Shown: positions 7,471 through 17,671, numbered from the stretch's first letter. The stretch: DNA of 64,000 bases from Pleionea mediterranea (GCF_003148745.1 NZ_QGGU01000009.1:1-64000); one strand, 5' to 3'. Notes: generated from the letters alone by a model not told the origin. Program-made: numbers and translations.

Positions 7471-10053
7471 CTACTTATAGGATGAATAATACGCGTAGGG
7501 AAAATACAAACTGTTACTAAACAATTTACTGGTGCCCCACCAGAATGCTCTAAAGTTCATATTATTCGCGTAATAGATAACACCGCCGCGCCCCTTTCGC
7601 ACAGCAACAATGGCTGGGGTTCCGGCTATTTTTTCCTGATTTTCTTTTGATGCGTAACCAGAAATAAGTGGCGAGTCGGTGTAGCGTGATATGGTTGAAA
7701 ACGGATTTTGTTTCGAACGGTATACGTCTGTGCCACGCCGAAACACCGGTAAGTTTTCGTCAGTCAGTCCAAAGCCCAGAGGATGAGTAACATCCACACG
7801 AGTATTAAAGATAGCGCCGCCAATTACTTTTTCCGACAAATAATCGTCGCGTTCCGCGTAGCTCATATCACTGGTAATAATCTCTTCATCATCGACCTTT
7901 TCAATCGGCGACCAGGACTGCTTGGCCAACCAGCGACCAGCGGTTCGATTGACAACCAGCTGACCGCCCTGATCGATCCAGTCTTCAATTTTTTGATTGG
8001 TCTTGTCTGAAAACCCATAACGACCGTTAACCAAAATAATATGGGTATAGTCGTGCAGAGGTATCGACGATAATTGCGACTGGGTGATTTTAACCAGAGG
8101 GATTTCCAAACGTTGATCCAGCAGATGCCAAACTTCTCCGGCATCGTAAGAAGAAACGCCCGAGCCGATTACCAGCAGTGGTTTTGGTTGAATCAATGAC
8201 TTTATGGATGGGCTGCCTAAATCAATCCCTTGTGTGGCTAATCCAGAGGTGATTTGTTGAACCGCTACCGATAAGTCTTTATTACTGTCGCCGATTAAAT
8301 ACGCCAGCTCTTCACGGGCAATATCCTGAATACCCAGCGGTAAAATTACCGAGCCGGGTGCAATAGTTTGCTCTCCGCTTAAGGTTTTCATTCGACTGCT
8401 TTTGGTGGCTACTTTTAAGCGTACGCCGGCTTTCATCAGTCGGGTGGTCAGTGTTGCTGCATTAAAGTCATGCCAGTCAATAGTCAAAGCGATGGTTTTT
8501 TCATCCAACACGAAAACTGGTTGCTGTTTTTCCTGATCGCCCGGTTTACCCAACATACGACTTGAAAAGTCACCACTGTCGAGGCCAGAAAAATTTAAAT
8601 TAAACGATAACGCCAAAGTCCAGCTCGACACATCATAAAATGTATTGTCTTTAAACGAGGTTTGAGTTTCAAAAAAACTGCGGATCAAACGAAATTGTGG
8701 TTGCTGGGTTGGAACAATATACGCATTGCTCTTTTTAAACTGTTTACCATCAACGTTAAGATCCCTTGCCAATGCATGAAACTCAATTTTATGTTGCGCC
8801 AGTAATTTATTAAATTCCCGCAGTTTGGTTTTATCGCCAGCGGCGTCATACACATAGGCTTTTATTTTATGATCATCGGCCAGCTCTTCTGCCGACGAAT
8901 AAAATTCTTTTTGGTAAGCCTGCAGCGCTGCTTTTTGTTCGTGAACCGCCTTTAAAGTGGAAAAAGATGCGGTGAGCTGATTACGAACGGCAAATGGAAA
9001 TGTTAACACTCCATTGACCGAATCTTGCGCATGCCCTCTGGCACTGGCCTGCTCAAATAAAATGCCTATGGAGCCGTTAACATCGGGATAGGTTGAGCCT
9101 TTGCCGTAATAAAAATCATCAAAGCCTTCTTTGCTGTAATAACTGCTGCCAATGGTATCGAGCGCTTTGCCGTGATACTCGGCAATCTTTGCGGTTAGAT
9201 CAAAATTTTTCTGAGGGGTGATGGGATTTTGCCGACTCGGTACACCCGGCTGAAAAAAGTAACTGCTGTTGGTGCCCATTTCGTGAAAATCGGTAAGCAC
9301 CAACGGTTTCCACTGGTGAAACTGCTCCAGTCGTGCTCGAGACTCGGGATGTTGCGCTAACAACCAGTCGCGATTTAAGTCAAACCAGTAATGATTGGTG
9401 CGACCTTGGGGCCATACTTCGTTGTGCTCAATATCATTGGAATCCGAAATCAGCTGTGCGCTTTTACGCGAATTAACCCAACTGGCGAATCGGGCTAAGC
9501 CATCCGGATTAATCATGGGATCGAGAAGAACCACAGTATCGTCTAGAAACTGCTGCACCTGCTGCCCCTGCGCCGCCGCTAAATAATACGCCAGTAATAC
9601 CGCCGCATTACTGCCACTGGCTTCATTGCCATGAACGCTATAGCCCATCCAGACCACTGCAGGCGCCTGTTTACTGCGCTGTTTAATGTTCACTTGTTGC
9701 TGTTGAATGGCCGGTAGCTTTGCAATATTGCCTTTGCTGGAAAAAGACACCAATAACAGCGGACGCTGTTCCCAGCTTCGACCAATCTCTTCCACCCAGA
9801 CCCGCTTGGAACTGGCCGCAAGTGCGTACATGTATTCCGCGATTTGCTCTGGCCGTACATGCCACTCGCCCACTTGATAACCAAGAACCGATTCCGGTGT
9901 GGGCACATCGGGATCAAAGGTCAGGGTGTCATCAAACGGGGCTTGCGTGCCAAAATAATAATTTAAATCTGGTTTTGACGTTGCGTTCGCAGAGCTAGCA
10001 GAAACCAGTACCAAAATGATCAAGGTCAGACAGGTGCTAATATTTTTTATCAT
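7471..10053 (-). CDS. Exported M14-family zinc carboxypeptidase-like protein with GATase-like C-terminus
   Basis: The frame is open to an ATG at 10122, but the signal peptide (IKNISTCLTLIILVLVSASSANA) begins with the ATG at 10053, so I prefer that start (860 aa). The M14 catalytic set is visible: HGNE (zinc His and Glu, about residue 138), NPDG, FDLNRDW, and DFHEMG with the third zinc ligand (about 254). The C-terminal third resembles the class I glutamine-amidotransferase-like fold attached to many large M14 proteins (LLVIGSGVSSYDAGEVW, IILVNGRYGFS). The product should trim peptides in the periplasm. The start is uncertain, since no strong ribosome binding site precedes either 10053 or 10068. 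Confidence 0.9.
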   Translation of the reverse strand: MIKNISTCLTLIILVLVSASSANATSKPDLNYYFGTQAPFDDTLTFDPDVPTPESVLGYQVGEWHVRPEQIAEYMYALAASSKRVWVEEIGRSWEQRPLLLVSFSSKGNIAKLPAIQQQQVNIKQRSKQAPAVVWMGYSVHGNEASGSNAAVLLAYYLAAAQGQQVQQFLDDTVVLLDPMINPDGLARFASWVNSRKSAQLISDSNDIEHNEVWPQGRTNHYWFDLNRDWLLAQHPESRARLEQFHQWKPLVLTDFHEMGTNSSYFFQPGVPSRQNPITPQKNFDLTAKIAEYHGKALDTIGSSYYSKEGFDDFYYGKGSTYPDVNGSIGILFEQASARGHAQDSVNGVLTFPFAVRNQLTASFSTLKAVHEQKAALQAYQKEFYSSAEELADDHKIKAYVYDAAGDKTKLREFNKLLAQHKIEFHALARDLNVDGKQFKKSNAYIVPTQQPQFRLIRSFFETQTSFKDNTFYDVSSWTLALSFNLNFSGLDSGDFSSRMLGKPGDQEKQQPVFVLDEKTIALTIDWHDFNAATLTTRLMKAGVRLKVATKSSRMKTLSGEQTIAPGSVILPLGIQDIAREELAYLIGDSNKDLSVAVQQITSGLATQGIDLGSPSIKSLIQPKPLLVIGSGVSSYDAGEVWHLLDQRLEIPLVKITQSQLSSIPLHDYTHIILVNGRYGFSDKTNQKIEDWIDQGGQLVVNRTAGRWLAKQSWSPIEKVDDEEIITSDMSYAERDDYLSEKVIGGAIFNTRVDVTHPLGFGLTDENLPVFRRGTDVYRSKQNPFSTISRYTDSPLISGYASKENQEKIAGTPAIVAVRKGRGGVIYYANNMNFRAFWWGTSKLFSNSLYFPYAYYSSYK

Positions 10054-10267
10054 AGGGTTGTATATCATTATGCTTTTTTTGAACTGAAGCACGTTTATAG
10101 CAAATTCCAGCCGGTTTCGCATTAAAGTAACCCCATAGAAAATAAGACTATTGCAATAATTTTGCTGCTAAATACAACTGTTTTGCGCTTATCGTCACAG
10201 ATCGTTTAGTGTTGACGCCACAATCTGTTAAAATTGCAGTCAGAATTTAAAGCAGCAACTGGATACT

Positions 10268-10846
10268 ATGATAGAAATTACCAAGTCCGCTCAGGAGCAC
10301 TTTGCAAAACTCCTAAGCCAACAAGACGATAAAGACGTCAACATTCGTGTTTTTGTGGTTAACCCAGGCACCCCTCATGCCGAATGCGGGGTTTCTTATT
10401 GCCCTAAAGACGCCGTGGAAGAATCCGACACCGAATACCCTTACGAAGGTTTTTCGGCGTATGTTGATCAGGAGTCGGCGCCTTACCTGGACGAAGCCTT
10501 AATCGATTATCAAACCGATAAAATGGGCGGCCAGCTAACCTTAAAAGCGCCCAACGCAAAAGTTCGTAAGGTGTCCGATGACGCCCCCGTGGCGGATCGT
10601 CTTAACTACCTGCTTGAGTCAGAAATCAATCCGCAACTGGCCAATCATGGCGGTAAAGTAAACCTGATGGAATTTACCGACGACGGCTACGCCATCTTAT
10701 TGTTTGGTGGCGGTTGTCAGGGTTGTGGCATGGTTGATGTGACCTTGAAGGAAGGCATCGAAAAAACACTGATGGAAAAAATCCCCGAGTGTAAAGGTGT
10801 TAAAGACGTCACCGAGCACGCCGAAGGCGAGAATCCTTATTACTAA
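10268..10846 (+). CDS. nfuA: Fe-S biogenesis protein NfuA
   Basis: The 192-aa product has an N-terminal degenerate A-type (IscA-like) domain at about 1-95 and a C-terminal Nfu domain. The Nfu domain has the CxxC motif in [19 protein letters not shown] (about 148-166) that binds a [4Fe-4S] cluster between two subunits. NfuA carries clusters to target apoproteins such as LipA and aconitase, and protects them under oxidative stress and iron limitation. The length matches E. coli NfuA (191 aa). It is a single gene, transcribed away from the M14 peptidase and closed by a strong bidirectional terminator. Confidence 0.97.
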   Translation: MIEITKSAQEHFAKLLSQQDDKDVNIRVFVVNPGTPHAECGVSYCPKDAVEESDTEYPYEGFSAYVDQESAPYLDEALIDYQTDKMGGQLTLKAPNAKVRKVSDDAPVADRLNYLLESEINPQLANHGGKVNLMEFTDDGYAILLFGGGCQGCGMVDVTLKEGIEKTLMEKIPECKGVKDVTEHAEGENPYY

Positions 10847-10884
10847 GTGCAATTAAAACGATTCTGCGGTTCGTCTCGCGAATA

Positions 10885-10925
10885 CACAAAAAAGCCCGCA
10901 CATTAACTGCGGGCTTTTTTGTGTG
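10885..10925. terminator. Bidirectional intrinsic terminator between nfuA and nhaA
   Basis: A 16-bp perfect stem (CACAAAAAAGCCCGCA paired with TGCGGGCTTTTTTGTG) has a T-run on either strand. It serves the convergent nfuA (+) and nhaA (-) genes. Confidence 0.93.
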
Positions 10926-10956
10926 GTAATGTTTTTATAGCCGACGTTAAAAAATA

Positions 10957-12144
10957 TTAGCCCGACTGTTTCGATAGGGTTTTATTTAACACCAGGAAGC
11001 CAATTATTCCAGACACGATTGAACCAATTAAAATACCCAGTCGTTCATCAAATAACAGATTTACCCCGGTCTCTTCGAACGCCAAAGAACCAATAAATAG
11101 ACTCATGGTAAAACCGATGCCACATAAGGCAGCAACACCATACAAACTACCCAAGTCCATACCTTTGGGTAACTCGGCCCATTTTAGTTTCACACCTAAC
11201 CAGCATAAGCCAAAAATACCCAGCTGCTTACCGACGACCAATCCTAAAATGATGCCCAATGGAACAGAATGAGTAATTTGTTCAAGTCCAACACCGCTTA
11301 AGTTAAGCCCTGCATTAAAGAATGCAAATATCGGTAAGATGAAAAACGCAACAGCAGAGTGTAAATCGTGTTCCAATTCTTTTAGCGGTGATTCTGCAGG
11401 ATTGTCTTTCGACTTAATCGGAATAAAAATAGCCAACATTACGCCTGCTAACGTTGCATGAACGCCGGATTTTAATAGTCCGACCCACATAATCAAGCCA
11501 ACAAAAAGGTACATACTTTTTGCCATAACCTGACGGTAATTCAAATAGGCCAATACCAATAAGCAGATACCAGCAACCACTAACGCCATCAACGACAGTT
11601 GATCGTTATAAAACAAAGCAATAATAACGATCGCTCCAACGTCATCAAAAATGGCCAGTGACGTTAAAAATACCTTTAAGCTGGTGGGTACTCTATCGCC
11701 AAGCAACGTTAATATACCCAGAGCAAAAGCGATGTCGGTTGCGGCAGGAATGGCCCAACCATCAAGGTAAGTTTTATCGTGGCTATTTAATAAAATATAA
11801 ATAACACTAGGCACCACCATGCCACCTAATGCCCCTAAACCCGGCAAGATCATATTTCGCTTATCGGAAAGTTCACCTTCAACAATTTCGCGCTTTAATT
11901 CCAGACCAACGAATAAAAAGAACACCGCCATAAGGCCATCATTAACCCAGAGCAACAATGGTTTAGCAATAATCAGAGCGCCAACCTGAATGCTCACGGG
12001 TGTGTCCATAAGCATATCGTACCAATAATTTAGAGGAGAGTTAGCCACCAGAATGGCTAACAGAGCCGTGACCATCAATAAAATACCGGCGGCGGACTCT
12101 TGTTGAAAAAAACGCTTAATGTAACTGGAATCGATTGAATTCAT
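10957..12144 (-). CDS. nhaA: Na+/H+ antiporter NhaA
   Basis: The 395-aa inner-membrane protein has the NhaA signature segments. These include an N-terminal amphipathic helix (IKRFFQQESAAG), GLELKREIVEGEL, the paired aspartates in AIFDDVGAIVIIALFY (equivalent to the ion-binding pair D163/D164 of E. coli), and the PAATDIAFALGIL segment. It exports Na+ or Li+ in exchange for protons and supports pH and salt homeostasis, in keeping with a marine lifestyle. An AGAGG ribosome binding site precedes the ATG. It is monocistronic, with the terminator at 10885-10925. Confidence 0.97.
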   Translation of the reverse strand: MNSIDSSYIKRFFQQESAAGILLMVTALLAILVANSPLNYWYDMLMDTPVSIQVGALIIAKPLLLWVNDGLMAVFFLFVGLELKREIVEGELSDKRNMILPGLGALGGMVVPSVIYILLNSHDKTYLDGWAIPAATDIAFALGILTLLGDRVPTSLKVFLTSLAIFDDVGAIVIIALFYNDQLSLMALVVAGICLLVLAYLNYRQVMAKSMYLFVGLIMWVGLLKSGVHATLAGVMLAIFIPIKSKDNPAESPLKELEHDLHSAVAFFILPIFAFFNAGLNLSGVGLEQITHSVPLGIILGLVVGKQLGIFGLCWLGVKLKWAELPKGMDLGSLYGVAALCGIGFTMSLFIGSLAFEETGVNLLFDERLGILIGSIVSGIIGFLVLNKTLSKQSG

Positions 12145-12397
12145 TATTGCCTCTTTATAAACAACACTCTGTCGCTAATTTTCAGCTTAAGCTGTAAAAA
12201 CTAGCCATCGACTTTATCATAATCACCGAACTCCCTTGAGTCGCTGGAAACAGATTGATACAAAGTCTATTCAGATTTTTAAATGCTATCGCTTTTCAAC
12301 AGTCTTTGCTTTTAGCATTAATTATTTTTAATCATTTATTGACTCTGGTACTTACGTCTATTTCATCGTGATAGATTGAAACAACTTCGGATACATC

Positions 12398-12423
12398 TAG
12401 AGCGTGTTTATCTTTCATTATTT
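12398..12423. repeat. Solo terminal inverted repeat of the MITE found at 23256-23566
   Basis: These 26 bp, starting TAGAGCGTGTTTATC, are identical to the left end of the MITE at 23254-23279; identity extends 3 bp further outward (12395 and 23251). There is no partner end nearby. The inward side runs straight into the 3' end of the TIGR01777 gene, whose TAA stop (12418-12420) lies inside the repeat. Confidence 0.85.
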
Positions 12424-13311
12424 ATCCATCACTTGCACCAAAGCAGGCTCGACATTGGGGAATTGAAACTGAAACCCCGATTGTGTCAGTCGTTGCGGCA
12501 ACACTTTTTGTCCGGTTAATAATAGATCGCTCATTTCGCCAAGCAGTAACTTAAGTGCAAATCCCGGCGCTGGAAAAATAGCAGGACGATTTAAGCTGGA
12601 CGCCAAAGCCTGACTGAAATGTTGATTGGTAACCGGGTTTGGGGCGGTCATATTAAACGCTCCGCTTAACGTGCTGTCTTGAATCAAATGTTCAATTCCG
12701 CTCACCATATCGTCAAGATGGATCCAACTCATGTATTGCTGGCCACTGCCAATGCGTCCGCCAAGTCCAAGTGCAAAAGGCAGTTTCATCTTGTCTAAAA
12801 AGCCACCTTTTGGTGCGACCACCAATCCTGTACGCAGCAAACAAACTCGGCAAATATCGTCTGCCTTTAATGCTGCTTGTTCCCATTCCTGACACAGCTC
12901 ATGTGTAAACTCAGGGTGCGGCTCGCTGGTTTCGGTAATGTCTTTATCACCTTGTCGTCCATAATACCCAACCGCCGATCCTGATATAAAGACATCTGGA
13001 TGTTGTTTCATCTGCCGCATCCAGTCAACCAGTTCATCGGTTAGCTTAATTCGAGAACTTTTCAGTTCGCGCTTACGGCTATCACTCCAGCGCTTATCAG
13101 CAATGGGTGCACCAGCCAGATTAATCACCACATCGGGCATATAGTCCTGAGCATCGTCCAAACGGTCAACCAGAGAAACAGAAGCGGGCAACACTTTTGA
13201 CGCTCGCTCAGTATTGCGTGTTAGACCCGATACGGTATGCCCCGATTGTCTGAATGTTTTTGCTAAGTGACGGCCTATTAAGCCGCTGATACCGGTAATA
13301 AATATTTTCAT
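12418..13311 (-). CDS. TIGR01777-family NAD(P)-binding epimerase (YfcH-like)
   Basis: The frame opens further upstream, but the ATG at 13311 has an AGGAG ribosome binding site 8 nt away and begins MKIFITGISGLIGRHLAKTF, the Rossmann-fold glycine motif (TGxxGxxG) at the very N-terminus. The resulting 297 aa is the family's usual length. Family features include VINLAGAPIADKRWS, GSAVGYYG, RTGLVVAPKGG, and the C-terminal DUF1731 region with LLLGEMSDLLLTGQKVLPQRL. The substrate is unknown. The last codons and the stop overlap a solo MITE end. Confidence 0.9.
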   Translation of the reverse strand: MKIFITGISGLIGRHLAKTFRQSGHTVSGLTRNTERASKVLPASVSLVDRLDDAQDYMPDVVINLAGAPIADKRWSDSRKRELKSSRIKLTDELVDWMRQMKQHPDVFISGSAVGYYGRQGDKDITETSEPHPEFTHELCQEWEQAALKADDICRVCLLRTGLVVAPKGGFLDKMKLPFALGLGGRIGSGQQYMSWIHLDDMVSGIEHLIQDSTLSGAFNMTAPNPVTNQHFSQALASSLNRPAIFPAPGFALKLLLGEMSDLLLTGQKVLPQRLTQSGFQFQFPNVEPALVQVMDK

Positions 13312-13359
13312 TCGGTCAACTCCTATTGTTGAGTGACACAATTTTTAAGTGCTATAACA

Positions 13360-13407
13360 TTTAAATGATACTACTTTTAAATCATATGACTTTTAAATCA
13401 CGCAACT
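13360..13407. repeat. Degenerate tandem repeat, 3 x 16 bp
   Basis: Three consecutive 16-bp units begin TTTAAAT and end ACT (13360-13375, 13376-13391, 13392-13407). They share 10-13 of 16 positions. The array is upstream of the TIGR01777 gene. Confidence 0.8.
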
Positions 13408-13582
13408 ATTCACGTTAAAACAGTTGCATGAAACGACTTTTTCATGGCTTACGCTTGCATGCCTCGACGGTTCATGCCTCAAGGATAATTTTATCCAACC
13501 AGTGCATGACTTGTGCAATTATTGATGATTTATTAAGAAAGGACATCTAGATTTCAAATATCATCAATTTTTAATAACAAAT

Positions 13583-13900
13583 TCAACTGTTTTTATCCTC
13601 CGGTTTTTCTGTTAACCGCCAAATCAATAAAGCCAGATAAGCTGGAAGCACAAACAGAACCGCCACGGTAAAAATAATCACAGCCACATAAAACAACCAT
13701 TGCCACTGCAGGTAGGCTGCAACAAAAAAAGTAGTCAGTGCAAGAAAGAAAATACCGACACCAATTTGCAGTTGCTGCCATCGCCGTTTCGGTTGCCGGA
13801 TAAATTTACTCAGTGATGCAACCGCTTTTTTTATCCTTCTGCTCAACATATTAAACTCGATAAGTTCTATTTTAAACTCTGCATTTGGCAAGACATTCAT
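13583..13900 (-). CDS. Small two-helix membrane protein of unknown function
   Basis: The 105-aa product has a basic N-terminal half (LSRRIKKAVASLSKFIRQPKRRWQQ). Two adjacent hydrophobic helices follow at about 45-66 and 69-93 (IGVGIFFLALTTFFVAAYL and WLFYVAVIIFTVAVLFVL), then a short charged tail. I do not recognise a family. An internal ATG at 13849 (MLSRRIKK) would give an 88-aa protein and may be the true start. It sits alone between the HDOD gene and the TIGR01777 gene, all on the minus strand, and the DNA upstream is a degenerate repeat. Confidence 0.6.
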   Translation of the reverse strand: MNVLPNAEFKIELIEFNMLSRRIKKAVASLSKFIRQPKRRWQQLQIGVGIFFLALTTFFVAAYLQWQWLFYVAVIIFTVAVLFVLPAYLALLIWRLTEKPEDKNS

Positions 13901-13906
13901 TTTAAA

Positions 13907-13989
13907 ATGGATACTGAAAATCCATGCTGAAAGTCCGTACCAAAAATCTATGTTGCATGTCTATATTAAAAATCTATGCCAAAAATCAG
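13907..13989. repeat. Degenerate tandem repeat around AAAAATCTATG
   Basis: About five imperfect units of 13-26 bp share the core AAAAATCTATG or its variants (GAAAATCCATG, GAAAGTCCGTA, AAAAATCAGG). They run into the last codons of the HDOD gene. Confidence 0.6.
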
Positions 13990-15728
13990 GAATGTGCCTT
14001 TTGTGTTCGATGATACCTTAGCGCAACACTTAACGCACGAGCGAGTCGTCGAAAATCCTTCATTAACTCTTCCGATGGTAATTGTTGACTAAGTGCCATA
14101 TCGGCATACAAAAAAGCTCTTACTTGACCACCATAAGCCAGTGAGTTGAATAAAAACAGGTTAACTCGCTCATCGCTGTCAATAGCGTCCGGAAGTTGTG
14201 ACCAATACTTGGCGTGCTTTACTTTTTCAAAACACAAAAACGAAGCTTTCTGAGTAAATTTATACCATATAGGGGTTTGCTTAAAAGTGGTGGTTAGATC
14301 AAGCTCTGGCTCATCGACTTGGCTGCCTGCCGATAATTTTTTGGCTCGCGTGGATAAGTAATTGAGTATCTTTCCATTGGGTTGAATCACCAAAAATGCA
14401 ACACGCTCAATGGGCGTAGACTCAACCAGTTCGGTTAGACTTTTTTGCAGAACCTGCTTTGTATTATTAAATCGTTCCGGCTTGTCGGTTAATTGTCGAC
14501 AATAGGCTCTTATTTTATTGATTTGCGACTGTAAATAAATGGCTTCCATTGTCGTTTTTTTTGAATCGAGAGACTCACTCAAAGTGTCAGTCAAATTCTC
14601 TACTGAAGATTCTCTCGAAGAGTCTGTCAAAGTATCTGACAAAGATTTTTTTAACGGCTTGCTTTTAATTGCTTTTGATTGTTTTTTTGCTGAACCTTTT
14701 TCCAGCTCAAGGGCATTAAGTGCAGACAGCACCTTTGTTCGAACTTTTTTTCGATTAACCATATAGCCTTGATACGGAGTTTCCGATGCGTTATTCAGCA
14801 GCGCACTGGTTGGGAAAAACTGCTGAAAATCGACGCCCTGCTCAATCATTTCGCGACAAGCTGACAACACGCATTTTTGAATCTTCTTTTTAGACTTATG
14901 GGTATGAATACAGGCAATGTCCAACCATCGTCCCCAGGCATTTCTCAACCAGGGTGAACAGACAGCCTGAGCCAACCGATTAGCCACCACAGGCAACATT
15001 TCAGGCGCACCAATTTTTAACCGGAATGAACGAGAGCAGTCTTCCAATAACAATTGCTTCTGTCGATGCAGTCGAACTGCAGTAAGCAACTCCCGTGTAT
15101 CCTTAAAAAAATAAAAGTTTGCCAGCCGTTGATTTAAATAGGGTAAGTGGAATGACTCTGCGACCTGCTGCTGCAGATGACTGTACTTAAAGTTGAACAA
15201 TATTTCGCTGACATGATCCGCACTGAATGGACGTCGATAAAACATGCGTCGTAACTGCCAGCTTTTGCGAGGATGCAGCCAATACATTAGCCATTCGGTA
15301 GTGCGGGAAAATAAAGCGCTGGTTTCATTTTCATGAATGGGACTGCCCTTAAGTTCCGCCAATTTTGCGGCAATACTGGATGCCAAAACACTTTCTGCCA
15401 GAACTTGTTTTAACTCTGGATACTTATGTTTTTCTGGAATAGCTAACCGGGCAACCAGCTGGCGCACACCATCAACGCCTAACAGGCTTAACGCATGGGT
15501 TAATCCAGAGACTTCACCCGCCCGTTTCTTTTGTCGCTCTCCCGCCAGTTTTTGTGCGTATAAACAAAACACAGGGTCGTGCCGGGTAAGCGAGATAATA
15601 TCACTGGTTGAAGCGCCCGGTTGATTAATAACCGACTTTACGTTTTCAAGATCACAACTGACCGGCAACTGAAATTCATTAAATTTATGCAATAAGGATT
15701 GTGTGGAATAAGACAGGTTTTTTGACAT
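13986..15728 (-). CDS. HDOD-domain signalling protein with C-terminal GAF-like region
   Basis: The 580-aa soluble protein has an N-terminal HDOD domain (about 15-215): PVSCDLENVKSVINQPGAS, then SLTRHDPVFCLYAQKLAG, then ALSLLGVDGVRQLVARLAIP. HDOD is an HD-GYP relative that usually lacks phosphodiesterase metal ligands and works as a signalling scaffold. A low-complexity S/T/D/L-rich linker follows at about 345-390 (SLSDTLTDSSRES, NLTDTLSESLDS). The C-terminal part (about 420-570) looks GAF-like (ERVAFLVIQPNGKILNYL, LFNSLAYGGQVRAFLYAD). It is unlinked to any obvious partner, and its role (motility, cyclic-di-GMP or stress) cannot be read from context. Confidence 0.75.
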   Translation of the reverse strand: MSKNLSYSTQSLLHKFNEFQLPVSCDLENVKSVINQPGASTSDIISLTRHDPVFCLYAQKLAGERQKKRAGEVSGLTHALSLLGVDGVRQLVARLAIPEKHKYPELKQVLAESVLASSIAAKLAELKGSPIHENETSALFSRTTEWLMYWLHPRKSWQLRRMFYRRPFSADHVSEILFNFKYSHLQQQVAESFHLPYLNQRLANFYFFKDTRELLTAVRLHRQKQLLLEDCSRSFRLKIGAPEMLPVVANRLAQAVCSPWLRNAWGRWLDIACIHTHKSKKKIQKCVLSACREMIEQGVDFQQFFPTSALLNNASETPYQGYMVNRKKVRTKVLSALNALELEKGSAKKQSKAIKSKPLKKSLSDTLTDSSRESSVENLTDTLSESLDSKKTTMEAIYLQSQINKIRAYCRQLTDKPERFNNTKQVLQKSLTELVESTPIERVAFLVIQPNGKILNYLSTRAKKLSAGSQVDEPELDLTTTFKQTPIWYKFTQKASFLCFEKVKHAKYWSQLPDAIDSDERVNLFLFNSLAYGGQVRAFLYADMALSQQLPSEELMKDFRRLARALSVALRYHRTQKAHS

Positions 15729-15874
15729 GAATAATAATCAGGCTCTAATGCTTAAGTTTTGGAAATACACTGCGTTGATAATTGGGCGACTTTCCATTCA
15801 TCACTTGATGTTCAATTGATGCTTTATTGTTGAAGATCTTTAAAGGCGGCTTTTCATTCAAAACGGCTACCAAG

Positions 15875-15907
15875 CTATCATCAAACAATCATCAAACTAT
15901 CGCCAGA
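15875..15907. repeat. Tandem repeat, 3 x 11 bp
   Basis: Three units read CTATCATCAAA, CAATCATCAAA and CTATCGCCAGA. They lie in the divergent promoter region between the HDOD gene and the methyltransferase gene. Confidence 0.75.
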
Positions 15908-16010
15908 CTTTAAATATCTGAGTTTAAATATAGTCAACTCTTCGCCAGATTGCTGAATTATTGTCATAATAGACACCCTGACTGAATGATTGTTTAAAAG
16001 ATTGTTGACT

Positions 16011-16676
16011 ATGAGTAAGCCACTGGCGTGCCCCTTATGCCACAGCAAAACCTTTGATCGCTTTGCCCATGACAAGCGACGCGACTATATGCGCTGCCCC
16101 GAGTGTTTATTGGTGTTTGTGCCAGAGTCCATGCACTTGACCGCCGAGCAAGAAAAAGCCGAGTACGATAAGCATCAAAATGCATTGGATGATAAAGGCT
16201 ATCTGAATTTTTTATCGCGAACTTATCAACCGCTTCTGCAGCGCCTGCCTGCTAATAGCTCTGGACTTGATTTTGGTTGTGGCCCGGCACCTGCGCTGGC
16301 AGAACAACTCAAGCAACATGGCCACTCAATGGCGCTGTATGATCACTACTACTTTCCCGATGATGATGTGCTATCACAAAAATACGATTTCATTACTTGC
16401 ACCGAAGTGATTGAGCATCTGGGCAAACCCGATTTAGTCTTGAGCCAACTAAAGCAGCTGCTTAAACCTGAAGGCCTGATAGCCATTATGACCAAACGGG
16501 TGATTGATCAGGCCCGGTTTCAAAACTGGCACTATAAAAATGATCCCACGCATATTTGTTTTTACAGCGAACAGACCTTTAACTGGATTGCCAGACACTG
16601 GCAAATGTCGCTTGAAATTATCGATGAGGACGTTGTCTTTTTGCACAACGGCACAAACACACTGAACAAAGCTTAA
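16011..16676 (+). CDS. SAM-dependent methyltransferase with N-terminal zinc ribbon
   Basis: The ATG at 16011 is preferred over an upstream TTG at 15990; it gives about 221 aa. The N-terminus carries two CxxC pairs (CPLC at 6-9 and CPEC near 30) that form a zinc ribbon. A class I methyltransferase domain follows: [16 protein letters not shown] is the SAM-binding motif [15 protein letters not shown] the motif II/III region, and [14 protein letters not shown] the motif after it. The substrate is unknown. The same ribbon-plus-methyltransferase arrangement occurs in rRNA and small-molecule methyltransferases. Its 3' end overlaps the convergent transaldolase gene by 4 bp. Confidence 0.85.
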   Translation: MSKPLACPLCHSKTFDRFAHDKRRDYMRCPECLLVFVPESMHLTAEQEKAEYDKHQNALDDKGYLNFLSRTYQPLLQRLPANSSGLDFGCGPAPALAEQLKQHGHSMALYDHYYFPDDDVLSQKYDFITCTEVIEHLGKPDLVLSQLKQLLKPEGLIAIMTKRVIDQARFQNWHYKNDPTHICFYSEQTFNWIARHWQMSLEIIDEDVVFLHNGTNTLNKA

Positions 16677-17671
16677 TTCAGCCGTGCCGAGATTATGTGT
16701 TCCAGCTTAACCTGATCGGCGGCAAATGCCCTTATGCCTTCAGCAGTTTTTTCCGTCGCCATGGCATCCTGATTCAACTGCCAACGAAATTCGGCTTCCG
16801 TTAGCAGCTTATCGCGCGGCACAATGGTCTGCTCGGCGAATAATTTTTGCTGAACCGATTGCTCTGATTGTTGCAACTCGTTTAGTAGCGCAGGGCTGAT
16901 GGTTAAGCGATCGCAACCGGCGAGCGCCAACACCTCATCACTATTGCGAAAGCTGGCGCCCATAACAATGGTGGAAAACTCACGGCTTTTATAATAATTG
17001 TAAATGTCGGTCACCGAGATGACACCCGGATCCTGCTCCACCGATACCGAACTTAACCCATGTTTTTGTTTATGCCAGTCTAATATTCTGCCAACAAAGG
17101 GTGAAATTAAATACACGCCCGCTTCTGCACAGGCCCGTGCCTGTGCCATGCTAAACAGCAGCGTCAAATTGCATTGAATGCCTTGTTGCTCCAATTGCTC
17201 GGCAGCTTTAATGCCCTCCCAGGTCGCAGCAATTTTAATTAATACCCGATCCGCCGCAATACCTTGTCGCTGGTACAAATCGATTAACCGCTTTGCCTTG
17301 GCCACGGTTTTTTCGCTATCAAACGACAAACGCGCATCGACTTCGGTGGAATTACGTCCCGGTATGCGTTCGATTAATTGCGCTCCAATCAACACACTCA
17401 GGTGATCGCACGCCGCTTCGACCAAATGATTAGAACTGCGGTTATCCGTTATATCAGATTCATTGCTTGCTAATTCATATTTTTCTAAATCACGTTTTGC
17501 TAAATCAATAGCGGATTCTATCAACCCGGAATATTCGGGCTGCTCTGCGGCTTTCAATAACAGTGACGGATTGGTGGTAGTATCCTGAGGTTGGTATTGC
17601 TCAATGGCACTAAAGTCTCCGGTATCTGCGACAACTTTGGTGAATCGTTTTAATTGCTCCAGCTGATTCAT
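16673..17671 (-). CDS. tal: Transaldolase
   Basis: The 332-aa enzyme has all family hallmarks: [11 protein letters not shown] at about 32-42, the Schiff-base lysine in [18 protein letters not shown] (about 145), and the phosphate-binding region with [19 protein letters not shown] and [10 protein letters not shown]. It transfers a dihydroxyacetone unit between sedoheptulose 7-phosphate and glyceraldehyde 3-phosphate in the non-oxidative pentose phosphate pathway. The length is slightly above E. coli TalB (317 aa). No other pentose phosphate genes are adjacent. Confidence 0.97.
   Translation of the reverse strand: MNQLEQLKRFTKVVADTGDFSAIEQYQPQDTTTNPSLLLKAAEQPEYSGLIESAIDLAKRDLEKYELASNESDITDNRSSNHLVEAACDHLSVLIGAQLIERIPGRNSTEVDARLSFDSEKTVAKAKRLIDLYQRQGIAADRVLIKIAATWEGIKAAEQLEQQGIQCNLTLLFSMAQARACAEAGVYLISPFVGRILDWHKQKHGLSSVSVEQDPGVISVTDIYNYYKSREFSTIVMGASFRNSDEVLALAGCDRLTISPALLNELQQSEQSVQQKLFAEQTIVPRDKLLTEAEFRWQLNQDAMATEKTAEGIRAFAADQVKLEHIISARLN

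Noticed and set aside
10212-10250. TTGACG upstream of nfuA as -35 element
   Set aside because: No acceptable -10 hexamer lies 16-18 bp downstream; TAAAAT is only 11 bp away.
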